Assembly (NCBI GenBank): GCA_963794185.1 | Contig: CAWCDM010000031.1 | Span: 32,363-96,362 of the forward strand | DNA: 64,000 nucleotides | From: JAMXLO01 sp963794185 | GTDB taxonomy: Bacteria; Pseudomonadota; Alphaproteobacteria; Acetobacterales; Acetobacteraceae | Direction: 5' to 3' | In this document: piece after piece, positions 28,413-37,265 of the stretch | Position numbering within the stretch: position 1 is the first letter of the stretch | Layout: the number at the start of each line of letters is the position of its first letter | Position numbers and translations under genes: made by a program | The notes under the pieces: generated by a model | Database searches by the model: none | What the model was told of the DNA's origin: nothing | What the model saw: the letters and a program-made list of their open reading frames with translations, nothing else

Positions 28413-30926
28413 ATGTTCGGCTTCGATACCGGTTTCGCCCCGCGCGTCAAAGCCGTCCTCGGTCCGACGAACACCGGCAAGACCCATCTCGCCATCGAAC
28501 GGATGCTGGCGCACGCCTCGGGCATCATCGGCTTCCCGCTCCGCCTGCTGGCGCGCGAGAACTACGACCGCATGGTGGCGCAGAAGGGCGCCCGCCACGT
28601 CGCGCTGATCACCGGCGAGGAGAAGATCATCCCGCCCGATGCGCGCTGGTTCTCCTGCACGGTCGAGGCGATGCCGCTCGACCGCGATGCGGAGTTCCTC
28701 GCGGTCGACGAGATCCAGCTCTGCGCCGACCCCGATCGTGGCCACGTCTTCACCGACCGCCTGCTGCATGCCCGCGGCCTCGTGGAGACCATGTTCCTCG
28801 GCGCCGAGACGATCCGCCCGCTGCTGCAGCGGCTGGTGCCGCAGGCCAGCGTCGAGACCCGGCCGCGCATGTCGCAACTGAGCCACGCCGGGCCGGTGAA
28901 GCTGGTCCGCCTGCCGCCGCGGTCCGCCGTGGTGGCGTTCAGCGCGGCCGATGTCTACGCGATCGCTGAACTGATTCGCCGTCGCCGCGGCGGCTGCGCG
29001 GTGGTGATGGGGCGGCTCTCGCCGCGCACCCGCAACGCCCAGGTGGCGCTCTACCAGGACAAGGAGGTCGACTTCCTAGTTGCCACCGACGCGATCGGCA
29101 TGGGTCTGAACATGGACGTGGACCATGTCGCCTTCGCCTCGTTGCGCAAGTTCGACGGCCACCGCCCGCGCCGGCTCGCCGCAGCAGAGGTGGCGCAGAT
29201 CGCCGGACGCGCCGGACGCGGCATGCGCGACGGCACGTTCGGCACCACCGCGCAGTGCCCGCCGCTGGACGACGAGGTGGTGGCCGCGGTGGAGGCGCAC
29301 AGCTTCGATGCGCTGGAGCAGCTCTGCTGGCGCAACAGCGACCTCGACCTCACACATGTGGACGCGCTGCTGGCCAGCCTCACCGCGCCTCCGCCGGGCC
29401 CAGGACTGGTGAAGGGCAACGACGCCGCGGACCTCGAGACGCTGGCCGCGCTGGCGCGTGAGCCCGAGATCCGCCGCCTGGCGCAGGGGCGGCGGATGGT
29501 GCGGCGACTGTGGGAGGCCTGCCAGATCCCCGACTTTCGCAAGCTGGCAGACGACACGCACACCAAGCTATGCGCGCGGGTGTTCGGCCACATCGCGAGG
29601 GACCAGCGGCTGCCCGCCGACTGGCTGGCCGGGCAGATCGGTGCGCTGGCACGCGCCGACGGCGATATCGATACGCTGATGCAGCGGTTGTCCGGGGTGC
29701 GCGTCTGGTCCTACATCGCGGCGCGGTCGGACTGGGTGCAGGACACCGTGCACTGGCAGGGGCGGGCCCGGGAGGTAGAGGACCTGCTGTCCGACGCGCT
29801 GCATGAACGGCTGACCAGCAGGTTCGTCGACCGGCGCGCCGCCCTTCTGATGCGCCGCCTGGAAGCCGGCGAGAAGGAGGAACTGCTCTCGGCGGTGACC
29901 CGCCGGGGCGATGTAGTGGTCGAGGGCCTCTCGGTTGGGCGCGTCGGCGGCTTCAGCTTCTTCCCGGACCCGACGGCAGTGGGGGACGAAAAGAAGCTGG
30001 TCCTGCGGGCCGCCCGGCGGGCGCTGCGCGAGGAGATGCCCCGACGCGTGGCTCTGGTGGAAGCGGCCGCGGACGCCGTATTCCTGCTGACCGACGATCA
30101 TTCAGTGACGTGGGACGGCGTTCCGATCGCCCGCCTGAAGCGCGGCGCCAGCGCCCTCCGCCCCCGCGTTCAGGTGCTGGACAGCGAGTTCCTGGATGGC
30201 GCCCAGCGGGAGCGGCTGCGCATCAGGCTGCAGCGGTTCCTGGACGACAGGGTGAACGCCGACCTGGCGCCATTGCGCGCGGCAGCCGACCGCGGATCGC
30301 AACAGCCGGGATTTCGCGGGCTGCTGCACCGCCTGACCGAGGCGTTGGGTCTGCTCGCCGGCGAGGAAGGCGACAGCCTGACCCCGCAATCGCGCACCGC
30401 ACTGAAGGCGATCGGGGTCAAGGCCGGCCGCTTCGGCCTGTTCCTCCCGGCGCTGCTGAAGCCGCGCGCGGCGGCGATGCGCGCCCGACTCTGGGGATTG
30501 CAGCACGGCCAGACGGTGCCCGGCCTGCCGCCGCCCGATCTGGTCTCGCTGCCTGCCCAGCCGGACTGGCCGGCCGGCTTTGCCGACGCGATGGGCTGGC
30601 TGGAGGCCGGCCCGGTTCTGCTGCGGCTCGATATCGCCGAGAGGGTGGCCGCCGAACTGGCCTGGGCGACACGGCGCGGCGCCACGGCGTTGCCGGCCGG
30701 CCTCGCGTCGCGCTTCTCGCTGAGGGCCGAGATGCTGCCCGTGGTGCTGCGACGATTGGGCTTCCGCATCCTGCCGGCCGGCGGACTGGCAGCGGGAGAA
30801 TATGGTCCGCCGGCCCCGACCATGGTGCTGCCGCTTCGCCGGCGCCGGCGCCGGCCGGTCGTGGTCGCGGCGGGGCCGGGCCGCGCCCACGGGCCGTTCG
30901 CGGCATTGGCGGCACTCAAGAGGTAG
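28413..30926 (+). CDS. SUV3-type DExH RNA/DNA helicase
   Basis: A superfamily 2 helicase of about 837 residues related to mitochondrial SUV3, a common alphaproteobacterial gene. Motifs: Walker A GPTNTGKTHLAIE, Walker B AVDEIQLCADP, motif III-like FLGAETIRPL, motif V VATDAIGMGLNM and motif VI QIAGRAGRGMRDG. The C-terminal half holds helical SUV3 domains and ends in an Arg-rich tail (RRRRRRPVVV). ATG 28413 is chosen because the family sequence begins there; the longer ORF upstream runs through the MITE-like repeat. It probably unwinds structured RNA in turnover. The S4 gene follows directly. Confidence 0.9.
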   Translation: MFGFDTGFAPRVKAVLGPTNTGKTHLAIERMLAHASGIIGFPLRLLARENYDRMVAQKGARHVALITGEEKIIPPDARWFSCTVEAMPLDRDAEFLAVDEIQLCADPDRGHVFTDRLLHARGLVETMFLGAETIRPLLQRLVPQASVETRPRMSQLSHAGPVKLVRLPPRSAVVAFSAADVYAIAELIRRRRGGCAVVMGRLSPRTRNAQVALYQDKEVDFLVATDAIGMGLNMDVDHVAFASLRKFDGHRPRRLAAAEVAQIAGRAGRGMRDGTFGTTAQCPPLDDEVVAAVEAHSFDALEQLCWRNSDLDLTHVDALLASLTAPPPGPGLVKGNDAADLETLAALAREPEIRRLAQGRRMVRRLWEACQIPDFRKLADDTHTKLCARVFGHIARDQRLPADWLAGQIGALARADGDIDTLMQRLSGVRVWSYIAARSDWVQDTVHWQGRAREVEDLLSDALHERLTSRFVDRRAALLMRRLEAGEKEELLSAVTRRGDVVVEGLSVGRVGGFSFFPDPTAVGDEKKLVLRAARRALREEMPRRVALVEAAADAVFLLTDDHSVTWDGVPIARLKRGASALRPRVQVLDSEFLDGAQRERLRIRLQRFLDDRVNADLAPLRAAADRGSQQPGFRGLLHRLTEALGLLAGEEGDSLTPQSRTALKAIGVKAGRFGLFLPALLKPRAAAMRARLWGLQHGQTVPGLPPPDLVSLPAQPDWPAGFADAMGWLEAGPVLLRLDIAERVAAELAWATRRGATALPAGLASRFSLRAEMLPVVLRRLGFRILPAGGLAAGEYGPPAPTMVLPLRRRRRRPVVVAAGPGRAHGPFAALAALKR

Positions 30927-31242
30927 GGGGCCTGCGATAGCCGACCAGGAAGACCGCGACTGGCAGCGGCTCGACAAGTGGCTGTGGTGCGCGCGCTTCA
31001 TGCGGGCGCGCAGCGATTGCGCGGAATTGGCGGCCAGGGGCTCGATCCGCATCAACCGCCAGCCGACGGACAAGCCCCATGCCAGATTGCGCGTCGGCGA
31101 TGTGCTGACCGTGCCGCTCCACAGCTCCGTCCGTGTCGTGCGCGTGGTGTCGCTGGCCGCGCGGCGCGGTCCGGCACCCGAGGCACGGCTGCTCTACGAA
31201 GAGATCAGCGAGACCGGCGGCGGACCTTGCGCCACAGCGTAA
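30802..31242 (+). CDS. S4-domain RNA-binding protein (Hsp15/HslR-like), start uncertain
   Basis: The homologous part (from about 30961) reads RLDKWLWCARFMRARSDCAEL, then GSIRINRQPTDKPHARLRVGDVLTVPL, a classic S4 fold as in Hsp15, which rescues stalled 50S subunits. The product would be about 95 residues. No ATG, GTG or TTG lies in frame between the helicase stop and that homology. The only in-frame ATG used here (30802) is deep in the helicase gene, so the true start is either a rare codon near 30937 or obscured by an indel. It follows the helicase, as in many alphaproteobacteria. Confidence 0.8.
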   Translation: MVRRPRPWCCRFAGAGAGRSWSRRGRAAPTGRSRHWRHSRGRGPAIADQEDRDWQRLDKWLWCARFMRARSDCAELAARGSIRINRQPTDKPHARLRVGDVLTVPLHSSVRVVRVVSLAARRGPAPEARLLYEEISETGGGPCATA

Positions 31243-31288
31243 TCATCGGCATATCGCCGCCTCCGATACCCCGCATCAGGGACTGCCC

Positions 31289-31621
31289 ATGACCTACGTG
31301 GTCACCGAATCCTGCATCCGCTGCAAGTATATGGACTGCATCGAGGTCTGCCCGGTCGACTGCTTCTATGTCGGCGAGAACATGCTCGTCATCCACCCGG
31401 ACGAATGCATCGACTGCGGCGTTTGCGAGCCCGAGTGCCCGGTGGAGGCCATCGTGCCGGACAGCGACGACAAGGCGGGCGACTGGCTGGAACAGAACCG
31501 GACCTACGCCGCGCTCTGGCCGAACATCACCCGGAAGGGCGAGCCGCCGGCGGACGCCGATGACTGGAAGGACAAGCAGGACAAGGCCGCGCTGTTCTCG
31601 CCCGAGCCGGGCAAGCCCTGA
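31289..31621 (+). CDS. fdxA: Seven-iron ferredoxin FdxA
   Basis: A 110-residue soluble electron carrier. The first cluster ligand set is CIRCKYMDCIEVCPVDCF and the second CIDCGVCEPECPVEAI, the spacing of [3Fe-4S]/[4Fe-4S] ferredoxins. The C-terminal extension (EQNRTYAALWPNITRKG) is characteristic of the FdxA type. It lies 46 nt after the S4 gene and upstream of carD, a conserved alphaproteobacterial neighbourhood. It probably supplies low-potential electrons to biosynthetic enzymes. Confidence 0.93.
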   Translation: MTYVVTESCIRCKYMDCIEVCPVDCFYVGENMLVIHPDECIDCGVCEPECPVEAIVPDSDDKAGDWLEQNRTYAALWPNITRKGEPPADADDWKDKQDKAALFSPEPGKP

Positions 31622-31894
31622 ACCTCGGCAGGCGGGTCGGCTTCAACGGCAAGTGTGTCGCGCAGCAGGCTCCTTGCAGGTCTGTAATGCCCGCACCCCG
31701 ATGACGTAACACCCCTGTGATGCTATATTGCCCGCGACAGGCAACGGCAGCTGCAGGGGGCCAGCGGCGGTCGCGGCTATTCCCAGGAGCCGATCCAACG
31801 GAGGGGGGCGCGCATGCCGGCCAACCGATCCTGGCCGCGCCGATCGCTTGACGGATCGCAATACGTGAGGGACGAAGGGAGAGAGGTGTCAGGA

Positions 31895-32794
31895 ATGAAG
31901 GCAATCGCCGGAACCGCCAGAACGGATCGCCAGGCTGCCGCCTCGCGCCATGTGGCTCCGCAGCGCACGGCGGCAAAACCTCCGGCCAGGGCAACGCAGG
32001 CGACAGTGGCAAAGAAGACAGCGGCGCCCGCAAAGCCGGCCAAGCCGACACCAGGCAAGAGCGCCGTCCAGCCGGCGGCGAAGGCTGCGCAGGCGACGAA
32101 GCCGGTTGAGGCCAAGCCTGCCGCGATCCATGGGACGGGCACCACAAGTGCGCCCGCCGCCACGCCGGCTGCCCCGGTGCAGACGACGCCTACGTCGCCC
32201 CCGCCCCGTCCGGCTGCCGCCCCGACGTTACCGGCGCATGCGCCGCCGGCATCGGAGCGTCGGCCGAACATGCCCGATCGTGTTCCGATCCGACCGTTGG
32301 CAAAGGCCGAGATTTTCGTCGAGGGCGACCATGTCGTGTATCCGACCCACGGCGTGGGCAAGGTCGAGCGGATCGCCATCGAGGAGATCGCCGGGCACAA
32401 GCTCGAGCTGATCCACATCACGTTCGAAGAGAACCGGATGACGCTGCGCGTGCCGGTCACGAAGGCGCGCACCGCGGGGCTGCGCAAGCTGGCCACGCGC
32501 AAGCTGTTCGACGAGGCGCTGGCGGTTCTGAAGGGCCGCGCGCGGATCAAGCGCACCATGTGGTCGCGTCGGGCGCAGGAGTACGAGGCCAAGATCAACT
32601 CCGGCGACCCGCTGGCGATCGCCGAGGTGGTTCGCGATCTGCACCGCAATGCCGGCCAGCCGGATCAGAGCTTCTCGGAGCGGCAGATCTACGAAGCGGC
32701 GATGGACCGGCTGGCGGCGGAGCTCGCAGCGCTCGACAAGACCGACAAGTTGACCGCGGCGACCAAGCTGGTAAATTTTCTGAAGACAGTGTGA
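31895..32794 (+). CDS. carD: CarD/CdnL-family transcription factor with long Ala/Pro-rich N-terminus
   Basis: The C-terminal ~165 residues are a standard CarD: an RNAP-interacting domain (FVEGDHVVYPTHGVGKVERI, then FEENRMTLRVPVTKARTAGLR) and a helical DNA-binding domain ending LAAATKLVNFLKTV-like. CarD binds the RNA polymerase beta subunit and stabilises open complexes, notably at rRNA promoters. Unusually, about 125 residues rich in Ala, Pro, Lys and Thr precede it (KKTAAPAKPAKPTPGKSA is typical). ATG 31895 is preferred; an upstream start at 31814 would add 27 residues. The extension looks disordered and basic. Confidence 0.88.
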   Translation: MKAIAGTARTDRQAAASRHVAPQRTAAKPPARATQATVAKKTAAPAKPAKPTPGKSAVQPAAKAAQATKPVEAKPAAIHGTGTTSAPAATPAAPVQTTPTSPPPRPAAAPTLPAHAPPASERRPNMPDRVPIRPLAKAEIFVEGDHVVYPTHGVGKVERIAIEEIAGHKLELIHITFEENRMTLRVPVTKARTAGLRKLATRKLFDEALAVLKGRARIKRTMWSRRAQEYEAKINSGDPLAIAEVVRDLHRNAGQPDQSFSERQIYEAAMDRLAAELAALDKTDKLTAATKLVNFLKTV

Positions 32795-32824
32795 GGCGCG
32801 GGCGTCGCATCGCTCCTGGGTGAC

Positions 32825-32903
32825 GGGTATCGCTACGCTCCACCCATCCTGCAGACCGATGCGTACACCCGGTGCGTAGGATGGGTGGAGCGCAGCGATG
32901 CCC
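32825..32903. repeat. Long inverted repeat downstream of carD
   Basis: The left arm includes GGGTATCGCTACGCTCCACC and the right arm GGTGGAGCGCAGCGATGCCC, with CCATCCT / AGGATGG completing about 26 bp per arm. The loop is about 27 nt. It may act as a transcription end between convergent carD and the CnbZ-like gene, but it also resembles repeats common in many genomes. Confidence 0.7.
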
Positions 32904-32914
32904 ATCATCCCGTA

Positions 32915-33673
32915 TTACGGCCGTACACGGATTTCCACCGGCACCGAGCGGCAGTCCATCTCGTATTCAAGGCCTTCGACCGGCGGACGCGCGTAGTGCC
33001 AGATCAGGCCGTGCTGCGCCGCGCCGCGCTGCACGATCTCATCGGCGAAAAACGAGTGTATGTCGTGCACCGCATAGACCTGCGTTGCTGTGGTGTCGGC
33101 CCAGGTCTTGCCGAGCGCGGCCATGCGCTCCTCCATCCGCCCGAGCACGAATCGCGCCTTCTCGCGCATCGCGTCGGGACCGGTTTCGCCATAGCGGATC
33201 GTGCGTTCCGAGTAGGGCGCGGGGCCATCCCCCGCTTCGCCGCTGCCGGCGATAACGAATGATCCAGACGCACCATCGAAAGATCGGGCATAGCAGAACG
33301 CGAAGAAGCCTGGTTCGGCCGGCTTGTGCAGCGGCGGGATGACGTTGCTGCGCGCGACTGGATTGTCCTCGTCGTTCCTCATCACGCCCCATCGCTTCAG
33401 CGTGCCGGTATAGTGACGGTTGAATTCGATGAAGCCGGTATCGGTGAACTGCGCCGGCGACCGCAGTTCGCAGGCACAGAAGGCGACGAGCGGTACACCC
33501 AGCTTTCCAAGATAGTCCTCGATCCAGGCAAATCCGGCGGCAAGCGGCAGCGGGCGGGCAAATTCCACCCGCTCGATCCGGTGGCCGTCGAGCGCTTCGA
33601 CACCGCCGGAATACTGGAACGCGAACGGAATGTAGCGATAGCCGCCCGCGGGCATGTCGATCGTCGCCGCCAT
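32915..33673 (-). CDS. CnbZ-like (2-aminomuconate deaminase-type) protein
   Basis: A 252-residue protein that I match from memory to the CnbZ family of 2-amino-5-chloromuconate deaminases, related in fold to RidA. Distinctive stretches are GYRYIPFAFQYSGGVEAL, LVAFCACELRSPAQFTDTGF, NPVARSNVIPP, SFVIAGSGEAGDG and WADTTATQVYAVHDIHSF. The reaction would be deamination in aromatic-amine catabolism, but no other catabolic genes are adjacent, so the physiological substrate is open. A strong terminator for the upstream gene lies between them. Confidence 0.55.
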   Translation of the reverse strand: MAATIDMPAGGYRYIPFAFQYSGGVEALDGHRIERVEFARPLPLAAGFAWIEDYLGKLGVPLVAFCACELRSPAQFTDTGFIEFNRHYTGTLKRWGVMRNDEDNPVARSNVIPPLHKPAEPGFFAFCYARSFDGASGSFVIAGSGEAGDGPAPYSERTIRYGETGPDAMREKARFVLGRMEERMAALGKTWADTTATQVYAVHDIHSFFADEIVQRGAAQHGLIWHYARPPVEGLEYEMDCRSVPVEIRVRP

Positions 33674-33690
33674 CTGCCATCCTCCCCATG

Positions 33691-33720
33691 AAAAAGGGCC
33701 TCGGGTTGCCCCGAGGCCCT
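33691..33720 (-). terminator. Rho-independent terminator of the Bax-inhibitor gene
   Basis: On the minus strand AGGGCCTCGGG, a four-base loop and CCCGAGGCCCT are followed directly by TTTTT. It lies 40 nt after the stop of the Bax-inhibitor-1 gene and before the CnbZ-like gene. Confidence 0.9.
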
Positions 33721-33760
33721 TGGTATTCCAGCCGCGCCAGTACGCCTGGTCGGCGGGCGC

Positions 33761-34531
33761 CTAGTTGTTGTTCCTGTTGCCCAGCAACTGCAGCAGCAGC
33801 ATGAACAGGTTGATGAAGTTCAAGTAGAGGCTCAGCGCGTCATACACGCTTCGCTTCGCCGCGCCGTCCGGCCCCTCGGCGTAGGCATACTGCACGTAGG
33901 TCGCCTTGATGCGCTGCGTGTCGTATGCGGTCAGGCCAACGAAAACCACCACGCCGATGACGCTGATGGCGAACTGCAAGGCCGAGCTGGCCAGGAACAT
34001 GTTCACCAGGCTGGCGATGATGATGCCGAACAGCCCCATCATCAGGAAGCTGCCCATTTTGGTCAGGTCCGCCTTGGTCGTGTAGCCGTAGATGCTCGTG
34101 GCCGCGAAGGTCGCCGCGGTGATGAAGAACACCCGGACGATCAACTCGCTCGTGTAGATCAGGAAGATGTTGGTCAGGCTGGCGCCCATCGCGGCGCAGA
34201 AGGCCCAATAGAGTGCCTGCGCAGCCGGTCGCGACAGCCGGTTCACCCCCATGCTCAGCACGAGCACGAATGCGAGCGGCGCAAAGATCGAGATCATCGC
34301 CAGCGCCGACGGCGTATGTCGCGGTCCGGCAGGCGTCATGACCAACGGATAGAACACGTCGATCAGGCTGGTATTGGCGATGGTGTAGGCGACGATCCCG
34401 GTCAGCACGAGACCGGAGGTCATCCAGTTGTAGACCCGCAGCATGTAGGCGCGGAGGCCGGCGTCCAGGACCGCAGCGGTCGTGGCGGCCGATGCTTGTG
34501 GGTAGGTCCGGTAGTCGGGACTGAAGGCCAT
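33761..34531 (-). CDS. Bax inhibitor-1/YccA family membrane protein
   Basis: A 256-residue protein with seven hydrophobic helices. It begins AYMLRVYNWMTSGLVLTGIVAY and contains the family segments SMGVNRLSRPAAQALYWAFCAAMGASLTNIF and FVGLTAYDTQRIKATY, then ends LSLYLNFINLFMLLLQLLGNR. BI-1 relatives act as pH-sensitive calcium leaks or interact with FtsH; the role here is unknown. ATG 34531 follows GGGGAAA. The gene ends in a strong intrinsic terminator, so it is a single-gene unit. Confidence 0.92.
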   Translation of the reverse strand: MAFSPDYRTYPQASAATTAAVLDAGLRAYMLRVYNWMTSGLVLTGIVAYTIANTSLIDVFYPLVMTPAGPRHTPSALAMISIFAPLAFVLVLSMGVNRLSRPAAQALYWAFCAAMGASLTNIFLIYTSELIVRVFFITAATFAATSIYGYTTKADLTKMGSFLMMGLFGIIIASLVNMFLASSALQFAISVIGVVVFVGLTAYDTQRIKATYVQYAYAEGPDGAAKRSVYDALSLYLNFINLFMLLLQLLGNRNNN

Positions 34532-34652
34532 GGTTTCCCCTTTTACCTCTCGGGCGGATTGCCCGTGACCTCTCAATTTGGAGATCGGCCGGGCCGGTGG
34601 CAAGCCAGACTCGCGGTGAAAGCTTGGTAACGCGCGGCGCGGCCACCTGCCC

Positions 34653-37265
34653 TCACTCGTTCCGCAGCATCGGGGCCGCCTTCGCCCTTAGCGCGGTCGC
34701 GATGCCAGCATAGCCGAAGAACAGCATCATGGCGAGAGACCCGATCACGGTCGCCGCAAGCATGCCAGGCAGGATCACCCAGTCGATATGCATGATATAG
34801 CGGACCACGCCGAAGCTCGCCAGAGTCCCCACCAGGGCCGCGATCAGGCCGGCGGCCAGACCCAGCACGCCGAACTCCACCAGCCATGCGGTGCGAATCT
34901 GACCGCGCGTCGCCCCGAGGGTCCGGAGGATGATCGCCTCCCGGGTGCGACGGCGCTGCCCGGCGGCCACCGCACCGACCAGGACGAGCACGCCAGCGAT
35001 CAGGGTCAGCGACCCGGTGGCGGCGAGCGCGGCAGCCACCTGATCCAGCAGGGCCGCAACGGCGGCGAGCACATCCTCCACGCGGATGCCGGTGACGTTG
35101 GGCAATGCGTCGGTGACGGCGCGCAGCAGGCCGCCCTGGTCTGGTCCTGCCACGCGGACGGTCGCGATGTGGGTGTGGGGCGCGCTCTGCAGCAGTCCGG
35201 GGCTCGCCACCAGGACGAAGTTCAACGACAGGCTCTGCCAGGCGATGTCGCGCAGGTTCGCGATCCGCAGGTCCACGTCGCGGCCGAGCACATTGACCCG
35301 GATGACGTCGCCGATGCCGATGCCCCAGCCCCTGGCGAGGCCCGCGTCGAACGAAACCAGCGGCGGCCCGCTGTAGTCCGGCGGCCACCATTTGCCCGCG
35401 ACGATCCGGGTGCCTGGCGGTGGTGTTGCTGCATAGGTCAGGCTTCGGTCGCCGCGCAGCGCCCAGGTCGTATCGGGCGCTGCCTGGATCTGCTCGCTCG
35501 GGATGCCGTTCACCGCGACGATGCGGGCACGCATGCTGGGCACCTGGTGCATGTCCTGCACGCCCGGCTGTTCGCGCACCACCGTCTCGAAGCGCCCCAG
35601 CTGGCTGTCCTGTATGTCCACGAAAAAGAAGCTCGGCGCATTGGCCGGCAACTGCTCGAGGATCTCCCGCCGCACATTGCCCTGAATGAGCGCCACCGCA
35701 ACCAGGGTGGACAGGCCCAGGCCCACCGATACCAGCATCAGAGGGGTGGCGGCGCCTGGGCGGTGCAGGTTGGCCAGACCGAGCCGGACAGTGGGCGAAC
35801 CGATGCGCCGGCCGGCGCGGGACACAAGCGTGACTGCTGCGCCGGCGAGGCGGAACAGCGCGAGCGTGGCCAGCGCCGCCGCGCAGAACCACAGCGCAAA
35901 GCGACGGTCGGCGGCGGTGGCCACGGTGAGGGCGACAAGCGCCGCCGCGACCGCCGCATTGGCCGCCATTAGCGGGCGGGAGGGACGCGCCCGCTCCGGG
36001 ATCAGGGAGTCGCGGAACAATGCGCTGCCGGGAATGCGCGCAGCCCGCCCGAGCGGCCAGAGCGAGAAGGCGAGCGCGGTCAGCAGCCCGTAGGCAGCCG
36101 CAAGCGCCAGCGGGCCGGGATAGATCCCCAGCACGGGCGGGACCGGCAGGACGTCCTTGAGCCAGGCGGCCAGGGCGCTCGGCAGGGTCGCGCCGAGGAC
36201 AAGACCGGCCAGCACGCCGCAGCCGGCGAGCGCCAGCACCTGGATGATGCAGACAGCGAAGACCAGCCGTGGCGAGCCGCCGAGGCAGCGCAGCGTTGCA
36301 AGCGTGGTGGCGCGCGCGTCGAGCCATGCGCGGACGCCGTTGGCGACGCCGATGCCGCCGACCAGCAACGAGGTCAGGCCCACCAGGGTCATGAACAGGC
36401 TGGTCTGGTCGATGAAGCGGGTCACGCCGGGCGCGGCGTCGCGCGGCTCCCGGATGCGCCAGCCCTGGCCGGGGAAGGCTTCGCGGAGTGCCGTCAGCAC
36501 GTTGGGTGTCGCGGCCGGGTCCGGGAGCGTGGCCCTGATCGCGTACTGCACCATGGAGCCGGGGGCGATCAGTCCGGTCAATTCCAGCGCGGCGGCGGTG
36601 ATCACCACACGGGGACCGAGGATCAGCGGGGCGGCGACCCGGTCTGGCTCCACTACCAGTTCGCCGCGGACGGTGAAATCTGCATTGCCGAGACGGACGG
36701 CGTCGCCGCGATGCAGGTCGAGCCGATCGAGCACGATCCGTTCGGCAAGCAGACCATAGCGCCCGTCGCGGATTGCGAGTGCCATGGCCGCCGCACCCCC
36801 TCCCCGACCCTCCCCCGCTTCGCGGGAGAGGGAATTCGGCTCCCCCTCTCCCGCGAAGCGGGGGAGGGTCGGGGAGGGGGTGATCCGTGCTTCGCCGACC
36901 AGCGGCCAGGCCTCATCGACGACCTTGAGCTGGACGAGCTGGCGCTGGCCCGACGCGGCAACCAGCATCGAGCGCATCTGGACCACATCCGAAGTCGCCG
37001 CGCCCCGCGCGCGCAGCCAGTCGCGCAATGCATCAGGCAGCGGCTGCGAACCGCTTTCGACCTCCAGATCGCCGCCCAGGATGCGACGGCCATCGGCGGC
37101 AAGGCCGCGATCGGTCGCCGCCCGCAGAGTTCCGACTGCGGCAATCACGGCAACCCCCAGGGCGAGGCACAGCAGCACGATCCAGGCCTGCCCCCAGGCC
37201 TGGCCCGAGGGCCCGCGCACAACGCCGCGCAGTTCGCGCCATGCCAGTCGGAAGGCCAGCATCAC
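34653..37265 (-). CDS. FtsX-type ABC transporter permease (YbbP-like)
   Basis: An 870-residue membrane protein with two FtsX-like halves separated by large periplasmic loops. N-terminal LAWRELRGVVRGPSG and a first helix (IVLLCLALGVAVIAAVGTL) precede the MacB-like periplasmic core; later segments LRCLGGSPRLVFAVCIIQVLAL and ILRTLGATRGQIRTAWLVEF are the coupling helices. It pairs with the ATPase gene that overlaps it by 4 nt. The YbbAP-type complex is linked to lipid or lipoprotein handling. A paired palindromic repeat (36796-36880) lies in frame within the first periplasmic domain, adding about 30 residues (SPTLPRFAGEGEP). Confidence 0.88.
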   Translation of the reverse strand: MMLAFRLAWRELRGVVRGPSGQAWGQAWIVLLCLALGVAVIAAVGTLRAATDRGLAADGRRILGGDLEVESGSQPLPDALRDWLRARGAATSDVVQMRSMLVAASGQRQLVQLKVVDEAWPLVGEARITPSPTLPRFAGEGEPNSLSREAGEGRGGGAAAMALAIRDGRYGLLAERIVLDRLDLHRGDAVRLGNADFTVRGELVVEPDRVAAPLILGPRVVITAAALELTGLIAPGSMVQYAIRATLPDPAATPNVLTALREAFPGQGWRIREPRDAAPGVTRFIDQTSLFMTLVGLTSLLVGGIGVANGVRAWLDARATTLATLRCLGGSPRLVFAVCIIQVLALAGCGVLAGLVLGATLPSALAAWLKDVLPVPPVLGIYPGPLALAAAYGLLTALAFSLWPLGRAARIPGSALFRDSLIPERARPSRPLMAANAAVAAALVALTVATAADRRFALWFCAAALATLALFRLAGAAVTLVSRAGRRIGSPTVRLGLANLHRPGAATPLMLVSVGLGLSTLVAVALIQGNVRREILEQLPANAPSFFFVDIQDSQLGRFETVVREQPGVQDMHQVPSMRARIVAVNGIPSEQIQAAPDTTWALRGDRSLTYAATPPPGTRIVAGKWWPPDYSGPPLVSFDAGLARGWGIGIGDVIRVNVLGRDVDLRIANLRDIAWQSLSLNFVLVASPGLLQSAPHTHIATVRVAGPDQGGLLRAVTDALPNVTGIRVEDVLAAVAALLDQVAAALAATGSLTLIAGVLVLVGAVAAGQRRRTREAIILRTLGATRGQIRTAWLVEFGVLGLAAGLIAALVGTLASFGVVRYIMHIDWVILPGMLAATVIGSLAMMLFFGYAGIATALRAKAAPMLRNE
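36796..36880. repeat. Near-perfect paired palindrome inside the ABC permease gene
   Basis: CCCCCTCCCCGACCCTCCCC at the left is the exact reverse complement of GGGGAGGGTCGGGGAGGGGG at the right. The inner CGCTTCGCGGGAGAGGG / CCCTCTCCCGCGAAGCG also match around a spacer of about 9 nt. It is read through in frame by the minus-strand permease gene. Confidence 0.85.

Noticed and set aside
34788..35972. Plus-strand 394-codon open frame
   Set aside because: Antisense to the well-supported FtsX-like permease; its sequence is His/Gln/Arg-rich shadow text.
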